DNA of 64,000 nucleotides, taken from contig NZ_JAJGMW010000018.1 in the NCBI RefSeq assembly GCF_020782115.1, positions 31,837-95,836 of the forward strand. The letters run 5' to 3'. Position numbers and translations under genes: made by a program. The notes beneath the pieces are model-generated. The model was not told the DNA's origin and searched no databases. It worked only from the letters and a program-made list of their open reading frames with translations. The DNA is from Leeuwenhoekiella parthenopeia. GTDB taxonomy: Bacteria; Bacteroidota; Bacteroidia; Flavobacteriales; Flavobacteriaceae. Position 1 is the stretch's first letter. Each line of letters opens with the position of its first letter. Of the stretch, positions 27,652-37,444 are shown one piece after another.

Positions 27652-30090
27652 ATGCGTGTTTTAAAATTTGGCGGCACTTCTGTAGGAAGCGTCGCAAACA
27701 TCAATCAAGTCATAAAAATCGTTTCACAGGAAGCTAAAAACGACCGCATCTGTGTGGTTGTGTCTGCAGTAGGCGGCGTAACCGATATGCTTATGCAATG
27801 CGGCCTGCAGGCAGCTAAAAAAGAAGATTATAATCCGGTTTTTAAAGAACTTGAAACCAAACATCTTCAGTTTGTGAGCGAACTCGTTCCCAACGACTCG
27901 GAAGCTGTTGAAGAAACACAGGGACTTCTCAACGACCTCAACTCGCTACTGAACGGGATTTACCTGATAAACGAATTATCTCCAAAAACGGTAGATAAAC
28001 TTTTAGCCTACGGCGAAATCCTTTCGTCATCGATCATTGCCCGCGCCATGTATGCGCAAGGTCTGGATGCTGCCCGTAAAGACAGCCGCGATTTGATCAC
28101 CACAAACGACAAGCACACCAAGGCCGGAGTTAACTATAAAGTAACCAACAGTCAGCTGGACTATTATTTCGCAAAAGCGAAACAGCAAATCACCGTATTA
28201 CCCGGGTTTATTGCAAGTTCGGCCACCGGTGAGACCACTACCTTAGGACGCGGAGGTTCTGACTTTACGGCAGCCATTGTTGCTGCAGCTCTCGACGTAG
28301 ATCAGGTTGAGATTTATACAGACGTAAGCGGCATGTACACCGCAAACCCAAAACTCGTAAAACAGGCTAAACCCATCGAAAGCATTTCGTATCACGAGGC
28401 GATGGAATTGTCTCATTTTGGGGCTAAAGTCCTCTACCCGCCCACTATTGTGCCGGTAATGAGCAAAAACATCCCCATTCGCATTAAAAACACGATGGCT
28501 CCTGAAGATGCCGGAACTTTAATCCACAACAAGGAAGGCATCAGCGACAACCCGATAAAAGGACTCAGCAATATCAACAACATCGCTTTGCTCACGCTTG
28601 AAGGCGGCGGAATGGTAGGCATACCCGGAATCAGCAAGCGTCTGTTTGAAACTTTGAGCAATCAGGGCATCAACATCATCCTGATCACGCAGGCCTCAAG
28701 CGAGCACAGCATTTGCCTGGGCGTGATGGAAGAAGACGCCGGGAAAGCCAAAAACGCAATTGACGAGGAGTTTCAGTATGAGATTTCACTCAATAAAATT
28801 GACCCCTTAAGTCTGGAAATTGGTTTGAGCATCATCGCATTGGTTGGTGACCAGATGAAGAGTCATCAGGGAATCAGCGGGAAGATGTTTAGCACACTAG
28901 GCAAAAACAACGTAAACATACGCGCTATTGCACAGGGAGCAAGTGAAAAGAACATCTCTGCGGTTATCGCGCAAAAAGACGTTAAAAAGGCTCTAAACAG
29001 CCTTCACGAGCGTTTCTTTGAGGCGCAGCGCAAGCAGCTTAACCTGTTTATCACCGGTGTGGGTAATGTGGGCGAAAAATTGCTCAACCAGATCAACCAG
29101 CAACAGGAGTATTTAAAGAAACACCTCAACATCAACCTGCGCGTGCTGGGGCTTAGCAACTCCCGAAAAATGCTTATTGATGAAAACGGAATCGACCTGG
29201 ACAACTGGAAAGCCCTACTGGAAGCAGGAGAACCTGCTACTCTAGATGGTTTTCACGAGGCCGTGGTTAACCAGAATCAGCGCAACAGTATTTTTGTGGA
29301 CATTACCGCAAATGCAGATGTGGCCGATATGTACGGCAAATACCTGAAACAAAGTGTGGCTGTGGTGGCCTGCAACAAGATCGCTGCCTCATCTGAATTC
29401 AGCAAATACAGTGAACTCAAGCGCCTGAGCAAGGCTTATAACGCTCCGCTGCTGTTTGAAACCAACGTGGGTGCCGGTTTGCCCATTATTGACACGCTAA
29501 ATAACCTGATCGCTTCGGGTGACCGCGTCAATCGCATTCAGGCTGTGTTGTCCGGTAGTTTGAATTTCGTATTCAACAACTTTAAGTCGGGCGAAAGCTT
29601 TCACGATGTGGTGCAGGCTGCAAAAGCCGAAGGATATACCGAACCCGATCCGCGTATCGACCTCAGTGGTGTAGACGTTGCCCGAAAGATTTTGATTTTA
29701 GCACGCGAGAGCGGACTCAAAATAAATCTGGAAGATATTGCCAACGAGCCTTTCCTAACCGAAAAAAACCTGAACAGTACTGATGTTCCGCATTTCTTTG
29801 AAACGCTTAAGGAAGATGCCGCGCATTTTGAAAAACTGGTTGCCGATGCCGAGGCTAAGAACCACCGCCTGAAATATGTGGCACAACTTGATAATGGCAA
29901 AGCCAGCGTAGGATTACAAAGTGTACCGGAAGGTCATCCGTTTTACGATCTGAAAGGATCAGACAACATCGTGTTGTTCTTTACAGACCGATATCCCGAG
30001 CAGCCTATGCAGATTAAAGGTGCAGGCGCCGGTGGCGACGTTACCGCATCCGGATTGTTTGCAGACATCATCAGAACAGCTACTTATTAA
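27652..30090 (+). CDS. thrA: Bifunctional aspartokinase / homoserine dehydrogenase
   Basis: 812 aa, the fused ThrA type. The N-terminal kinase has MRVLKFGGTSVGSVANINQV and TTLGRGGSDFTAAIVA; the central ACT pair (about 315-460) is the Thr-binding regulator. The C-terminal homoserine dehydrogenase starts at LNLFITGVGNVGEKLL (about 465) and contains AVLSGSLNFVFNNF and DPRIDLSGVDVARK. It is first enzyme gene of thrABC, downstream of a Thr/Ile-rich leader, so both transcriptional and feedback control are likely. Confidence 0.95.
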   Translation: MRVLKFGGTSVGSVANINQVIKIVSQEAKNDRICVVVSAVGGVTDMLMQCGLQAAKKEDYNPVFKELETKHLQFVSELVPNDSEAVEETQGLLNDLNSLLNGIYLINELSPKTVDKLLAYGEILSSSIIARAMYAQGLDAARKDSRDLITTNDKHTKAGVNYKVTNSQLDYYFAKAKQQITVLPGFIASSATGETTTLGRGGSDFTAAIVAAALDVDQVEIYTDVSGMYTANPKLVKQAKPIESISYHEAMELSHFGAKVLYPPTIVPVMSKNIPIRIKNTMAPEDAGTLIHNKEGISDNPIKGLSNINNIALLTLEGGGMVGIPGISKRLFETLSNQGINIILITQASSEHSICLGVMEEDAGKAKNAIDEEFQYEISLNKIDPLSLEIGLSIIALVGDQMKSHQGISGKMFSTLGKNNVNIRAIAQGASEKNISAVIAQKDVKKALNSLHERFFEAQRKQLNLFITGVGNVGEKLLNQINQQQEYLKKHLNINLRVLGLSNSRKMLIDENGIDLDNWKALLEAGEPATLDGFHEAVVNQNQRNSIFVDITANADVADMYGKYLKQSVAVVACNKIAASSEFSKYSELKRLSKAYNAPLLFETNVGAGLPIIDTLNNLIASGDRVNRIQAVLSGSLNFVFNNFKSGESFHDVVQAAKAEGYTEPDPRIDLSGVDVARKILILARESGLKINLEDIANEPFLTEKNLNSTDVPHFFETLKEDAAHFEKLVADAEAKNHRLKYVAQLDNGKASVGLQSVPEGHPFYDLKGSDNIVLFFTDRYPEQPMQIKGAGAGGDVTASGLFADIIRTATY

Positions 30091-30188
30091 AATCGGAAAA
30101 AACAAAATCAGAAAATACGAAGTTCTGGTAGTAGTACTTAATCATTGCTACGGACTTTAAATTTTGATTTTTCAATCTTGAATTAACA

Positions 30189-31118
30189 ATGAACGAAATA
30201 CGTGTTTTTTCACCGGCAACGGTAGCCAATGTAAACTGTGGTTTTGATGTTTTGGGTTTTGCGCTGGACGGTCTGGGCGACGAGATGGTTTTAAGAAAGG
30301 TTCCGCAAAAAGGAATCACCATCACCAGGATTGAAGGCGCAGACTTGCCTTACGAAGCTAAAGAAAATGTGGTGGGTGTCGCCGGTCTTGCAATGATCGA
30401 AGCTTTAGATCTGGATTTTGGTTTTGAAATCGAAATTTACAAAAACATCAGATTGGGAAGCGGTGTGGGCAGCAGTGCCGCAAGTGCCGCCGGAATCGTT
30501 TTTGGGATCAATCAATTTTTAGAACGACCACTCACCAATCTTGAACTGACTGCTTTTGGGATGAAAGGCGAAGCGGTTGCCAGTGGTAACGAGCACGCAG
30601 ACAATGTGGCTCCGTGTATCTATGGTGGCTTTACCTTGATAACCGGTTATGAACCGCTAAAAATTGTTTCGCTTCCGGTGCCCGAAGAATTGTATGTAAC
30701 AATCATTCACCCGCATATTACGATCAAGACCAAAGAAGCCAGGGCAATTTTACCTAAAGAAGTTTCGCTTCAAAATGCGATCAAACAAACCGGAAATCTG
30801 GCCGGATTAATCGCCGGACTTTACGAAGCCGATTACGAATTGATCGGGAGCAGTACGCAGGATTTTCTGGTAGAACCCTACCGCAAAAATCTGATTCCAG
30901 ATTTTGATTTTTATAAGGAAACTGCCCTAAAAAATGGTGGTTTAGCTTTTGGAATAAGCGGCTCAGGACCTTCAATGTTTACCTTAAGCAAAGGAAAGGA
31001 AAACGCTGGTAATGTTGAACTTGCACTTAAAGAATCTTTAAAAATTAAAAATATGAAAAGCGACAGTTATGTTTCTCCGGTTTCTAAACACGGAAACCAA
31101 ATTTTAAAACAAAACTAA
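30189..31118 (+). CDS. thrB: Homoserine kinase
   Basis: GHMP kinase, 309 aa, making O-phosphohomoserine. The ATP loop is IRLGSGVGSSAASAAGIVFG (about residues 90-109); N-terminal VFSPATVANVNCGFDVLGFAL and C-terminal FGISGSGPSMFTL complete the family motifs. Gap of 98 nt after thrA. Confidence 0.95.
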   Translation: MNEIRVFSPATVANVNCGFDVLGFALDGLGDEMVLRKVPQKGITITRIEGADLPYEAKENVVGVAGLAMIEALDLDFGFEIEIYKNIRLGSGVGSSAASAAGIVFGINQFLERPLTNLELTAFGMKGEAVASGNEHADNVAPCIYGGFTLITGYEPLKIVSLPVPEELYVTIIHPHITIKTKEARAILPKEVSLQNAIKQTGNLAGLIAGLYEADYELIGSSTQDFLVEPYRKNLIPDFDFYKETALKNGGLAFGISGSGPSMFTLSKGKENAGNVELALKESLKIKNMKSDSYVSPVSKHGNQILKQN

Positions 31119-31136
31119 TCGCATTATTTTGTTGAT

Positions 31137-31167
31137 TCGGAAAAATTCCTAGTTGTAGGAAAACCGA
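31137..31167 (+). promoter_or_regulatory. Stem-loop between thrB and thrC
   Basis: TTCCTA/TAGGAA around GTTG, extended by TCGG/CCGA across an A-rich internal loop. No T-run. It could be an mRNA processing or stability element. Confidence 0.4.
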
Positions 31168-31200
31168 TAAACAACCAAACAACCTGAATAATACAGCATC

Positions 31201-32499
31201 ATGAACTATTACAGTTTAAACGGAAAAGCCCCAAATGTAGGATTAGAAGAAGCCGTAGTTCGCGGTATCGCCCCTGATAAGGGATTGTACTTTCCGGAAG
31301 AAATTACGCCCATGCCGGCATCCTTTTTTGAAAACATCGAGCAGCTATCAAATAACGAAATCGCCTTTGAAGCCATCAGACAATTTGTAGATGGTGCGAT
31401 TCCTGACGAAGCCCTGAAAGACATCATCGCCGATGTGTTGTCTTTTGACTTTCCGATTGTAGAACTGGAAGAAAATGTAGCAACTTTAGAGTTGTTTCAT
31501 GGCCCGACAATGGCTTTTAAAGACGTTGGTGCTCGTTTTATGGCGCGCTGTCTGGGGTATTTCTCAGCGCAAAAAGAAACTCAGGAACCGGTTACCGTTT
31601 TGGTAGCGACCAGTGGCGACACCGGTGGCGCCGTTGCCCGAGGATTTCTCAATGTGGAAGGTGTAGATGTAGTGATCCTCTACCCTACCGGCAAAGTGAG
31701 CGACATCCAGGAAAAGCAATTGACCACGCTGGGTGCAAACATCACCGCTTTGGAAGTAGACGGCGTTTTTGACGATTGCCAGGCCATGGTAAAAACTGCT
31801 TTTCTGGATGAAGAAATCACTTCGAAGCGTAAGCTTACCTCAGCCAACTCGATCAATATCGCACGCTGGTTACCGCAATTATTTTACTTCCTGTTTGCGT
31901 ATAAACAAGCGAAATCAAAAGGAAAAGAACTCGTATTCTCGGTTCCCAGCGGGAATTTTGGAAACATCTGTGCGGGAATGGTAGCCTATAGACTGGGGAT
32001 GCCGGTAAAACATTTTGTGGCTTCGGTAAACCGCAACGACATCGTGCCCGAATATCTCAAAACCGGGGAATACAAACCAAAACCTTCGGTAGCAACGATA
32101 AGCAACGCGATGGATGTGGGTGATCCTTCCAACTTTATCCGTATTCAAAAACTGTTTAATAACGATCTGGAAGCTCTTTCGCAAAAATTATCCTCATTTT
32201 CTTATGATGATGCACAAACTAAAGAGGCCATGCAGCGCATTTACAAAGAGACCGGTTATATCGCAGATCCGCACGGGGCGGTGGGTTATTTAGGACTAAA
32301 AAACTATCTGAAAGACCATCCTGATGCTTACGGAATCTTCTTAGAAACCGCACATCCGGTTAAGTTTCTACCGGTTGTCAACCCCGTGATCGATGCGGAG
32401 ATTGCCATTCCACCGCAAATTGAAGCCGTGATGCACAAGGAAAAGCAGGCTATCGCGATTAAGAACTACGATGAATTTAAAGCCTTTTTAATAGGCTAG
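31201..32499 (+). CDS. thrC: Threonine synthase
   Basis: 432 aa, PLP enzyme making threonine from phosphohomoserine. N-terminal MNYYSLNGKAPNVGLEEAVVRGIAPDKGLYFPE is typical of the long bacterial form; the PLP lysine is in FHGPTMAFKDVGARF (near 107) and the phosphate loop is VATSGDTGGAVARGF. Last gene of thrABC; its product feeds ilvA in the other operon. Confidence 0.95.
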   Translation: MNYYSLNGKAPNVGLEEAVVRGIAPDKGLYFPEEITPMPASFFENIEQLSNNEIAFEAIRQFVDGAIPDEALKDIIADVLSFDFPIVELEENVATLELFHGPTMAFKDVGARFMARCLGYFSAQKETQEPVTVLVATSGDTGGAVARGFLNVEGVDVVILYPTGKVSDIQEKQLTTLGANITALEVDGVFDDCQAMVKTAFLDEEITSKRKLTSANSINIARWLPQLFYFLFAYKQAKSKGKELVFSVPSGNFGNICAGMVAYRLGMPVKHFVASVNRNDIVPEYLKTGEYKPKPSVATISNAMDVGDPSNFIRIQKLFNNDLEALSQKLSSFSYDDAQTKEAMQRIYKETGYIADPHGAVGYLGLKNYLKDHPDAYGIFLETAHPVKFLPVVNPVIDAEIAIPPQIEAVMHKEKQAIAIKNYDEFKAFLIG

Positions 32500-32526
32500 A
32501 ATACTCGGTTTTCTGTGCAGTTTTGA

Positions 32527-32534
32527 TACATTTG
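32527..32534 (+). promoter_or_regulatory. gcvT promoter -7 element
   Basis: TACATTTG, exact TAnnTTTG, 18 nt before the gcvT ATG. There is no TTG at the expected -33 position. Confidence 0.5.
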
Positions 32535-32552
32535 TGCTCCTAAAAAACAGAG

Positions 32553-33635
32553 ATGAAGACAACTGCACTTACTAAAATTCACGAAAGCCTTGGGGCTAAG
32601 ATGGTTCCGTTTGCCGGGTACAATATGCCGGTTTCCTATGAAGGCGTAAATGCCGAACACGAAACCGTACGCAAAGGCGTCGGGGTTTTTGACGTGTCGC
32701 ATATGGGTGAGTTTTTAGCCATTGGCGAAAAGGCACTCGATCTGCTTCAGAAAGTATGCAGCAACGACATTTCTAAGATTCAGGTGGGTGGTGCGCAGTA
32801 TAACTGTATGCCTAACGCCGAAGGTGGTATTGTTGACGATTTAATCGTATATCGCATTCGCGAAAACGAATATTTGCTGGTTGTAAATGCTTCCAATATT
32901 GAAAAAGACTGGGATTGGATCAGCAGTCACAACAGCTTTGGTGTAGAACTGAAGAATATTTCAGACAAATTCTCACTTTTGGCTATTCAGGGACCAAAAG
33001 CCATTGAGGCGATGCAATCCCTTACTGACACCGATCTTTCAGCCATTAAATTTTACAATTTTGAAGTAGCTCCGTTTGCGGGCATCGATCACGTGATCAT
33101 CAGCGCTACCGGTTACACGGGAAGCGGAGGTTTTGAAATCTATTGCCACAACGAGTATGCAGAGCAACTTTGGAACAAGGTATTTGAAGCCGGGAAAGAT
33201 TTCGGCATCAAACCAATAGGTCTTGCCGCACGTGATACTTTACGTTTAGAAATGGGGTATTGCCTCTACGGAAACGATATTAATGATACCACTTCACCTA
33301 TAGAAGCCGGTCTGGGCTGGATTACCAAATTCACCAAGGATTTTGTCAATTCTGAAGCTTTAAAAGCCGAAAAAGAAAACGGACCTGAGCGTAAACTGGT
33401 AGGTTTTGAACTGATCGAACGTGGTATCCCCCGTCACGATTATGAGATTGTAGATGCAGAAGGGAACAACATAGGTGTTGTAACTTCAGGGACGATGTCA
33501 CCATCCCTTTCGAAAGGAATTGGTTTGGGTTACGTCAAAACTGCATACAGTAAGCCGGAAAGCGACATTTTTATAAAAGTGCGCAACAAAAACATACCGG
33601 CTAAAGTGGTTAAACTTCCTTTTTATAAAGGATAA
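32553..33635 (+). CDS. gcvT: Glycine cleavage system T protein (aminomethyltransferase)
   Basis: 360 aa. Transfers the methylene group from lipoylated H protein to tetrahydrofolate. It has [39 protein letters not shown] and the C-terminal [17 protein letters not shown] of the GcvT beta-barrel. The stop is followed after one codon by a second in-frame TAA and then, still in frame, by the next gene. No glycine riboswitch is evident upstream. Confidence 0.94.
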   Translation: MKTTALTKIHESLGAKMVPFAGYNMPVSYEGVNAEHETVRKGVGVFDVSHMGEFLAIGEKALDLLQKVCSNDISKIQVGGAQYNCMPNAEGGIVDDLIVYRIRENEYLLVVNASNIEKDWDWISSHNSFGVELKNISDKFSLLAIQGPKAIEAMQSLTDTDLSAIKFYNFEVAPFAGIDHVIISATGYTGSGGFEIYCHNEYAEQLWNKVFEAGKDFGIKPIGLAARDTLRLEMGYCLYGNDINDTTSPIEAGLGWITKFTKDFVNSEALKAEKENGPERKLVGFELIERGIPRHDYEIVDAEGNNIGVVTSGTMSPSLSKGIGLGYVKTAYSKPESDIFIKVRNKNIPAKVVKLPFYKG

Positions 33636-33671
33636 TCTTAAAGCTACATCGCACAGGCGCAATCACATAGA

Positions 33672-34481
33672 ATCCTTATCCTGGGAGCCAGCGGCTTTCT
33701 GGGCGGTACCTTGTATAAAGAATTACACCGGTACTACGACACCTATGGCACGTATCATACCGGTAAGATCTACTCAGACAACAAGCATTTTATACACTTT
33801 GATGTAACTCAGGACAGTATTTACGAGGTGCTGAACCAGGTACGTCCCACGCTGGTTATTTCCGCTTTGCGGGGCGATTTTGAAGGTCAGGTTGAAGCGC
33901 ACGAAGATTTGTGTGATTTTGCTTTACGTACCGGGATTTTTGTGATTTACCTGTCTTCAGCCAATGTATTTGATGCCTTTACTAATTATCCCAGCTATGA
34001 GTTTGATAAAACGCTTTCCGACAGTAAATACGGAAAGCTTAAAATTCGCTGCGAGAATTACTTTTTAAACTTTTTGCCCGAAACCCAATACGCCATCATC
34101 AGGCTTCCCATGGTTTTTGGAGCCAATTCGCCACGTGTTCGCGAAATCAAAAATGCCCTGTTGTTGCACGCGCAGATTGAGGTGTTTCCACACTTGATTA
34201 TGAACACCACAACAGACAAAAAGCTGGGGCAGCAGATACACTATATCATCAACCGGAAGCTGAGCGGCATTTTTCACCTGGGAAGTAATGACCTTATTCA
34301 CCATCAGGAATTTATTCAGGAGATTGTGCGCAAAGTCAACCTGAATATTAAACCCCAATACAAGATGGTGTACACTTCAAACTTCGACCGGTATCTGGCG
34401 GTTTTGCCCAAAGACAACAAACTGCCACAGCATCTAGCGATAACCAATGAAGAAGTACTGGCAGAATCTCAGGTATTTTAA
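33672..34481 (+). CDS. NAD(P)-dependent nucleotide-sugar reductase-like protein (RmlD type), start unclear
   Basis: Extended SDR fold similar to dTDP-4-dehydrorhamnose reductases. The nucleotide-binding motif ILGASGFLGG is encoded just before the first conventional start (TTG 33711), so the true protein must begin earlier. The open frame runs back to 33642 and contains no ATG, GTG or TTG before the motif; homologues begin one or two residues before ILILGAS. I give ATC 33672 as a near-cognate guess. Later blocks: YLSSANVFDAFTNYPSYEFDK and AIIRLPMVFGANSP. The Tyr-x3-Lys pair of SDRs may be YEFDK. Likely co-transcribed with gcvT. Confidence 0.65.
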   Translation: MLILGASGFLGGTLYKELHRYYDTYGTYHTGKIYSDNKHFIHFDVTQDSIYEVLNQVRPTLVISALRGDFEGQVEAHEDLCDFALRTGIFVIYLSSANVFDAFTNYPSYEFDKTLSDSKYGKLKIRCENYFLNFLPETQYAIIRLPMVFGANSPRVREIKNALLLHAQIEVFPHLIMNTTTDKKLGQQIHYIINRKLSGIFHLGSNDLIHHQEFIQEIVRKVNLNIKPQYKMVYTSNFDRYLAVLPKDNKLPQHLAITNEEVLAESQVF

Positions 34482-34491
34482 AGTTTAGTTT

Positions 34492-35565
34492 ATGAAATTT
34501 AAAAAACCGGTACTATACGTTTTTCTGCTCATTTTTCAGATACTGGTTTTAAGAGTTATTGCCCGGTTTCCACAAGTTGTAGAAAACTGGTACAGCAACG
34601 GGATTTATCTGTACATCTCAAAGCTTTTCCGATTTAGTTTAGGCTGGATTCCTTTTTCTTTTGGAGATGTGATGTATGCGATTGTGATCGTTTACGCCTT
34701 TGTTTCCGTTTATAAGCTGATCAAAAACCGATTTAGAACCTTTTTGAATTTCTTTACCAAAGCCCTGCTTTTCGCCAATCTGATTTATTTCAGTTTTCAC
34801 CTTTTATGGGGGTTGAATTATTACCGGTTGCCATTACACGAGGCACTTGAGATTGATAAGGAGTATACAACTGAGGAACTCATCAGTCTCACCCAGCGAC
34901 TGATCAAAGAATCGAATATACTTCACGCTCATTTGCAGCAAACAGACAGCCTGCCGGTGGAGTTTAGGTATTCACTTCACGAAATCTTTAAAAAGTCGCC
35001 GGAAGGTTACGCGAGTATGGAAGATAACTTCCCAAAACTGAACTACAATCCTACCAGCGTTAAAAACTCGCTTTTCAGGCTTCCACTTACCTATATGGGA
35101 TTTGGTGGTTATCTCAACCCCATTACTCAGGAGGCACAGGTAAATGGTATGCAACCGGCGCATCGCTGGCCCCTCGTAAGTTGTCATGAAGAAGCACATC
35201 AATTGGGTTTTGCCAAAGAAAACGAAGCCAATTTTATCGCTGTTATGGCCACAACAAACCATCCGGATCCCTACTTTAAATACTCCGGCTATATTTTCGC
35301 TCTGCGCTATTGTTTAAGCGATGTATATATGCGTAATCCTGATGCAGGAGAACTCCTTAAAAATCAAATACGCCCTGGAATTCTCGCCAATTACCGGCAA
35401 TCCAATGATTTTTGGCTTGCCTATCAGAATCCGTTAGAGCCTATTCTTGCCGAATTTTATGGAGGTTATTTAAAAGCAAATAACCAACCCGGGGGTATGC
35501 AGAGTTATAGTTATGTGGTAGCTCTTTTGGTCAATTATTTTAAAAATAAAAGCGATTTGCCGTAA
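34492..35565 (+). CDS. DUF3810-type membrane protein with HExxH motif
   Basis: 357 aa with three N-terminal membrane spans (about residues 7-25, 45-75, 85-105), then a soluble domain. It contains SCHEEAHQLGFAKENEANFIA (about residues 230-250): HEEAH is an HExxH zinc motif and the ENEAN glutamate downstream fits a gluzincin third ligand. A metalloprotease activity is therefore plausible but not shown. 10 nt after the reductase-like gene. Confidence 0.78.
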   Translation: MKFKKPVLYVFLLIFQILVLRVIARFPQVVENWYSNGIYLYISKLFRFSLGWIPFSFGDVMYAIVIVYAFVSVYKLIKNRFRTFLNFFTKALLFANLIYFSFHLLWGLNYYRLPLHEALEIDKEYTTEELISLTQRLIKESNILHAHLQQTDSLPVEFRYSLHEIFKKSPEGYASMEDNFPKLNYNPTSVKNSLFRLPLTYMGFGGYLNPITQEAQVNGMQPAHRWPLVSCHEEAHQLGFAKENEANFIAVMATTNHPDPYFKYSGYIFALRYCLSDVYMRNPDAGELLKNQIRPGILANYRQSNDFWLAYQNPLEPILAEFYGGYLKANNQPGGMQSYSYVVALLVNYFKNKSDLP

Positions 35566-35603
35566 ATAAAAAAGCGAGGAAGCCATCTAAGGCATCCCCG
35601 CTC
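35566..35603 (-). terminator. Terminator of the curlin-like gene
   Basis: Minus-strand stem AGCGGGGATGCC/GGCTTCCTCGCT (two mismatches), 6-nt loop, six T. It lies just past the DUF3810 stop on the other strand. Confidence 0.75.
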
Positions 35604-35638
35604 TATCAAAAAAACCATTCTTGATTTTTCCTATTTAA

Positions 35639-36844
35639 TTAGTTGCTTTGTGTTACAGTTGAAGTATTAGAGCTACCAGCTTGAGTAACCATACTCATAT
35701 GTGAACTTCCAGTTTGAGAAACAGTACTCATATTCATCATACCATCCTGAAGCACAGTACTCATGTTGGTCATTCCATCTTGACCTACAATGCTTGTGTT
35801 GCCATTACCCAATTGATCTACATTAGAGTCATTTGTTGTACCTGTTTGAGATACTGCGCTAGAGTTACCATCACCCAATTGATAGGTATCAGCCTGGTTT
35901 TGAGTTCCGTTTTGATACGTTGAACCGCTGTTACCATTTCCTACCTGAAGCAAATCAGAATTGTTATCATCACCTATTTGCTCTGTACCGTAGGAAAGTG
36001 GTGTTAAACCATTGGCGATATTACCATCACCAATTTGTTCAATAGTTGAAGTATTACCTGTACCACTCTGATAGGTACCGCTGTTGTTATCATTACCAAA
36101 AGCATCATTAGTGGCATTATTATTATCGCCTCTTTGATTTATACCCCATCTTAAACCTACTCCACCTCCTAGGTTACGGTCACCTTCCTGGTAGGATTTA
36201 GCAAAGTTATCGTTTCCTGCCTGATCTATTTCAAAATCGTTATCATTCCCCTGCTGTTCGATAGAAGCAGTGTTGGCGTTTCCAAATTGACCTATGTCGG
36301 CAGCATTACCATCACCAAATTGCTGAATACCCCAGAATAAACTAGTTTGTCCGATAGCAATGTTATCATTACCTTCCTGGTTAATCATTGCCGTGTTATT
36401 ATTTCCTAACTGGTAAGTTGCTGTTCCATTATTGTTCCCTTCTACGGTAGTTGATGAACTATTATCCTGTCCGTTTTGCAATGTCCCCCACGTAGTCGTT
36501 GGCGGCCCGGCATAGTTGCCATTACCATCCTGAGAGGCTGTTGATGAGTTTCCGGTACCAAATTGAGTAGTACGATAGGTGTTCTGTGCTCCTGATTGAT
36601 CAATCTCAGAACTTTGACTTCCACCATCCTGAAAGGTTATAGCGTTGTTTGCTGCCCCTGACTGATCAACTTCAGCACTGTTTGAATTACCAAGCTGATC
36701 AACATCTGAATCATTAGCACTCCCTGCCTGAGTAACATTAGCACTGTGTCCTGATCCTGACTGATTCACATCACTTGTGTTGGATTGTGCAAAAATCATT
36801 GCACCGCACATCAGTGCTCCAACTGTAAAAATCATTTTTTTCAT
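35639..36844 (-). CDS. Curlin-repeat (functional amyloid-like) secreted protein
   Basis: 401 aa: signal peptide (1-20, ending IFAQ) then about 31 repeats of the 11-residue pattern x5-Q-x-G-x2-N, the curlin-associated repeat of CsgA/CsgB. Four repeats are extended to 18-19 residues and share (W/Y)GxxQxG (about 111-128, 162-180, 225-242, 276-294). The last 50 residues are Met-rich (DGMTN, DGMMN, SSHMSM). Asn, Gln, Ser, Thr and Gly dominate; cysteine is absent after the signal. Likely an extracellular fibre subunit. No csgEFG-like secretion genes are in the window. Confidence 0.85.
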   Translation of the reverse strand: MKKMIFTVGALMCGAMIFAQSNTSDVNQSGSGHSANVTQAGSANDSDVDQLGNSNSAEVDQSGAANNAITFQDGGSQSSEIDQSGAQNTYRTTQFGTGNSSTASQDGNGNYAGPPTTTWGTLQNGQDNSSSTTVEGNNNGTATYQLGNNNTAMINQEGNDNIAIGQTSLFWGIQQFGDGNAADIGQFGNANTASIEQQGNDNDFEIDQAGNDNFAKSYQEGDRNLGGGVGLRWGINQRGDNNNATNDAFGNDNNSGTYQSGTGNTSTIEQIGDGNIANGLTPLSYGTEQIGDDNNSDLLQVGNGNSGSTYQNGTQNQADTYQLGDGNSSAVSQTGTTNDSNVDQLGNGNTSIVGQDGMTNMSTVLQDGMMNMSTVSQTGSSHMSMVTQAGSSNTSTVTQSN

Positions 36845-37164
36845 AATAAATAATGTTTAATTAATAATATATAATTGGTTAATAAATACACTAGGAGTAA
36901 CCGACCATTCTCAATCGGTATCTTAATTCATCATTGCTTTATCAAATCTTAAAAAAAATCAAAATCAACATTGCAAACAACTTCTTTTCAGATAGTTAAA
37001 TGTAATGTAAAAATCGAACGGAAACGCATCGATCAGGTTGCCCAAGAAGCAGGTCAGGACAATTTGTACTATTAACCAGAAAGTTTTGTCAGTAAATCAA
37101 GATGTGAGTGAAATTTAAATCGATGAAAATCACTATCTTCCTGGAAGAAGTAATATTAATAATT

Positions 37165-37196
37165 AAAAAAAGGGGAAAAATACCCCCCTTTTTTTG
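37165..37196. terminator. Orphan bidirectional terminator
   Basis: A-run, GGGG, short A-rich loop, CCCC, T-run, symmetric on both strands; no annotated gene ends next to it. It may end an unseen small transcript or insulate the two divergent units. Confidence 0.55.
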
Positions 37197-37444
37197 AGGA
37201 TATCTCTCTAAATCACTTCGAATTTTTTTAAAAAACTATTGTGAAAAATCGCTATTTATATGCAAAACGCTATTTCTCAGCCTCATTTTGTCTTTAATAG
37301 CTGAAGTTTCAATAGTCAATAAACACGACTTATAATCTAAAGTTTGACCTATACAAATACTATAAAAATGATAAAGTGTTCTTCAGGATTTTTAATGAAA
37401 ATCTTACGAAGAATACTTCGAAATAAGGATAAGCGTTAAACATT

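Noticed and set aside
27534..27737. 67-codon plus-strand frame between thr leader and thrA
   Set aside because: Overlaps both the leader ORF and the start of thrA in another frame; no end-product bias or conserved pattern.
32500..32552. Glycine riboswitch before gcvT
   Set aside because: Only about 50 nt separate thrC and gcvT, too short, and no aptamer-like conserved elements are seen.
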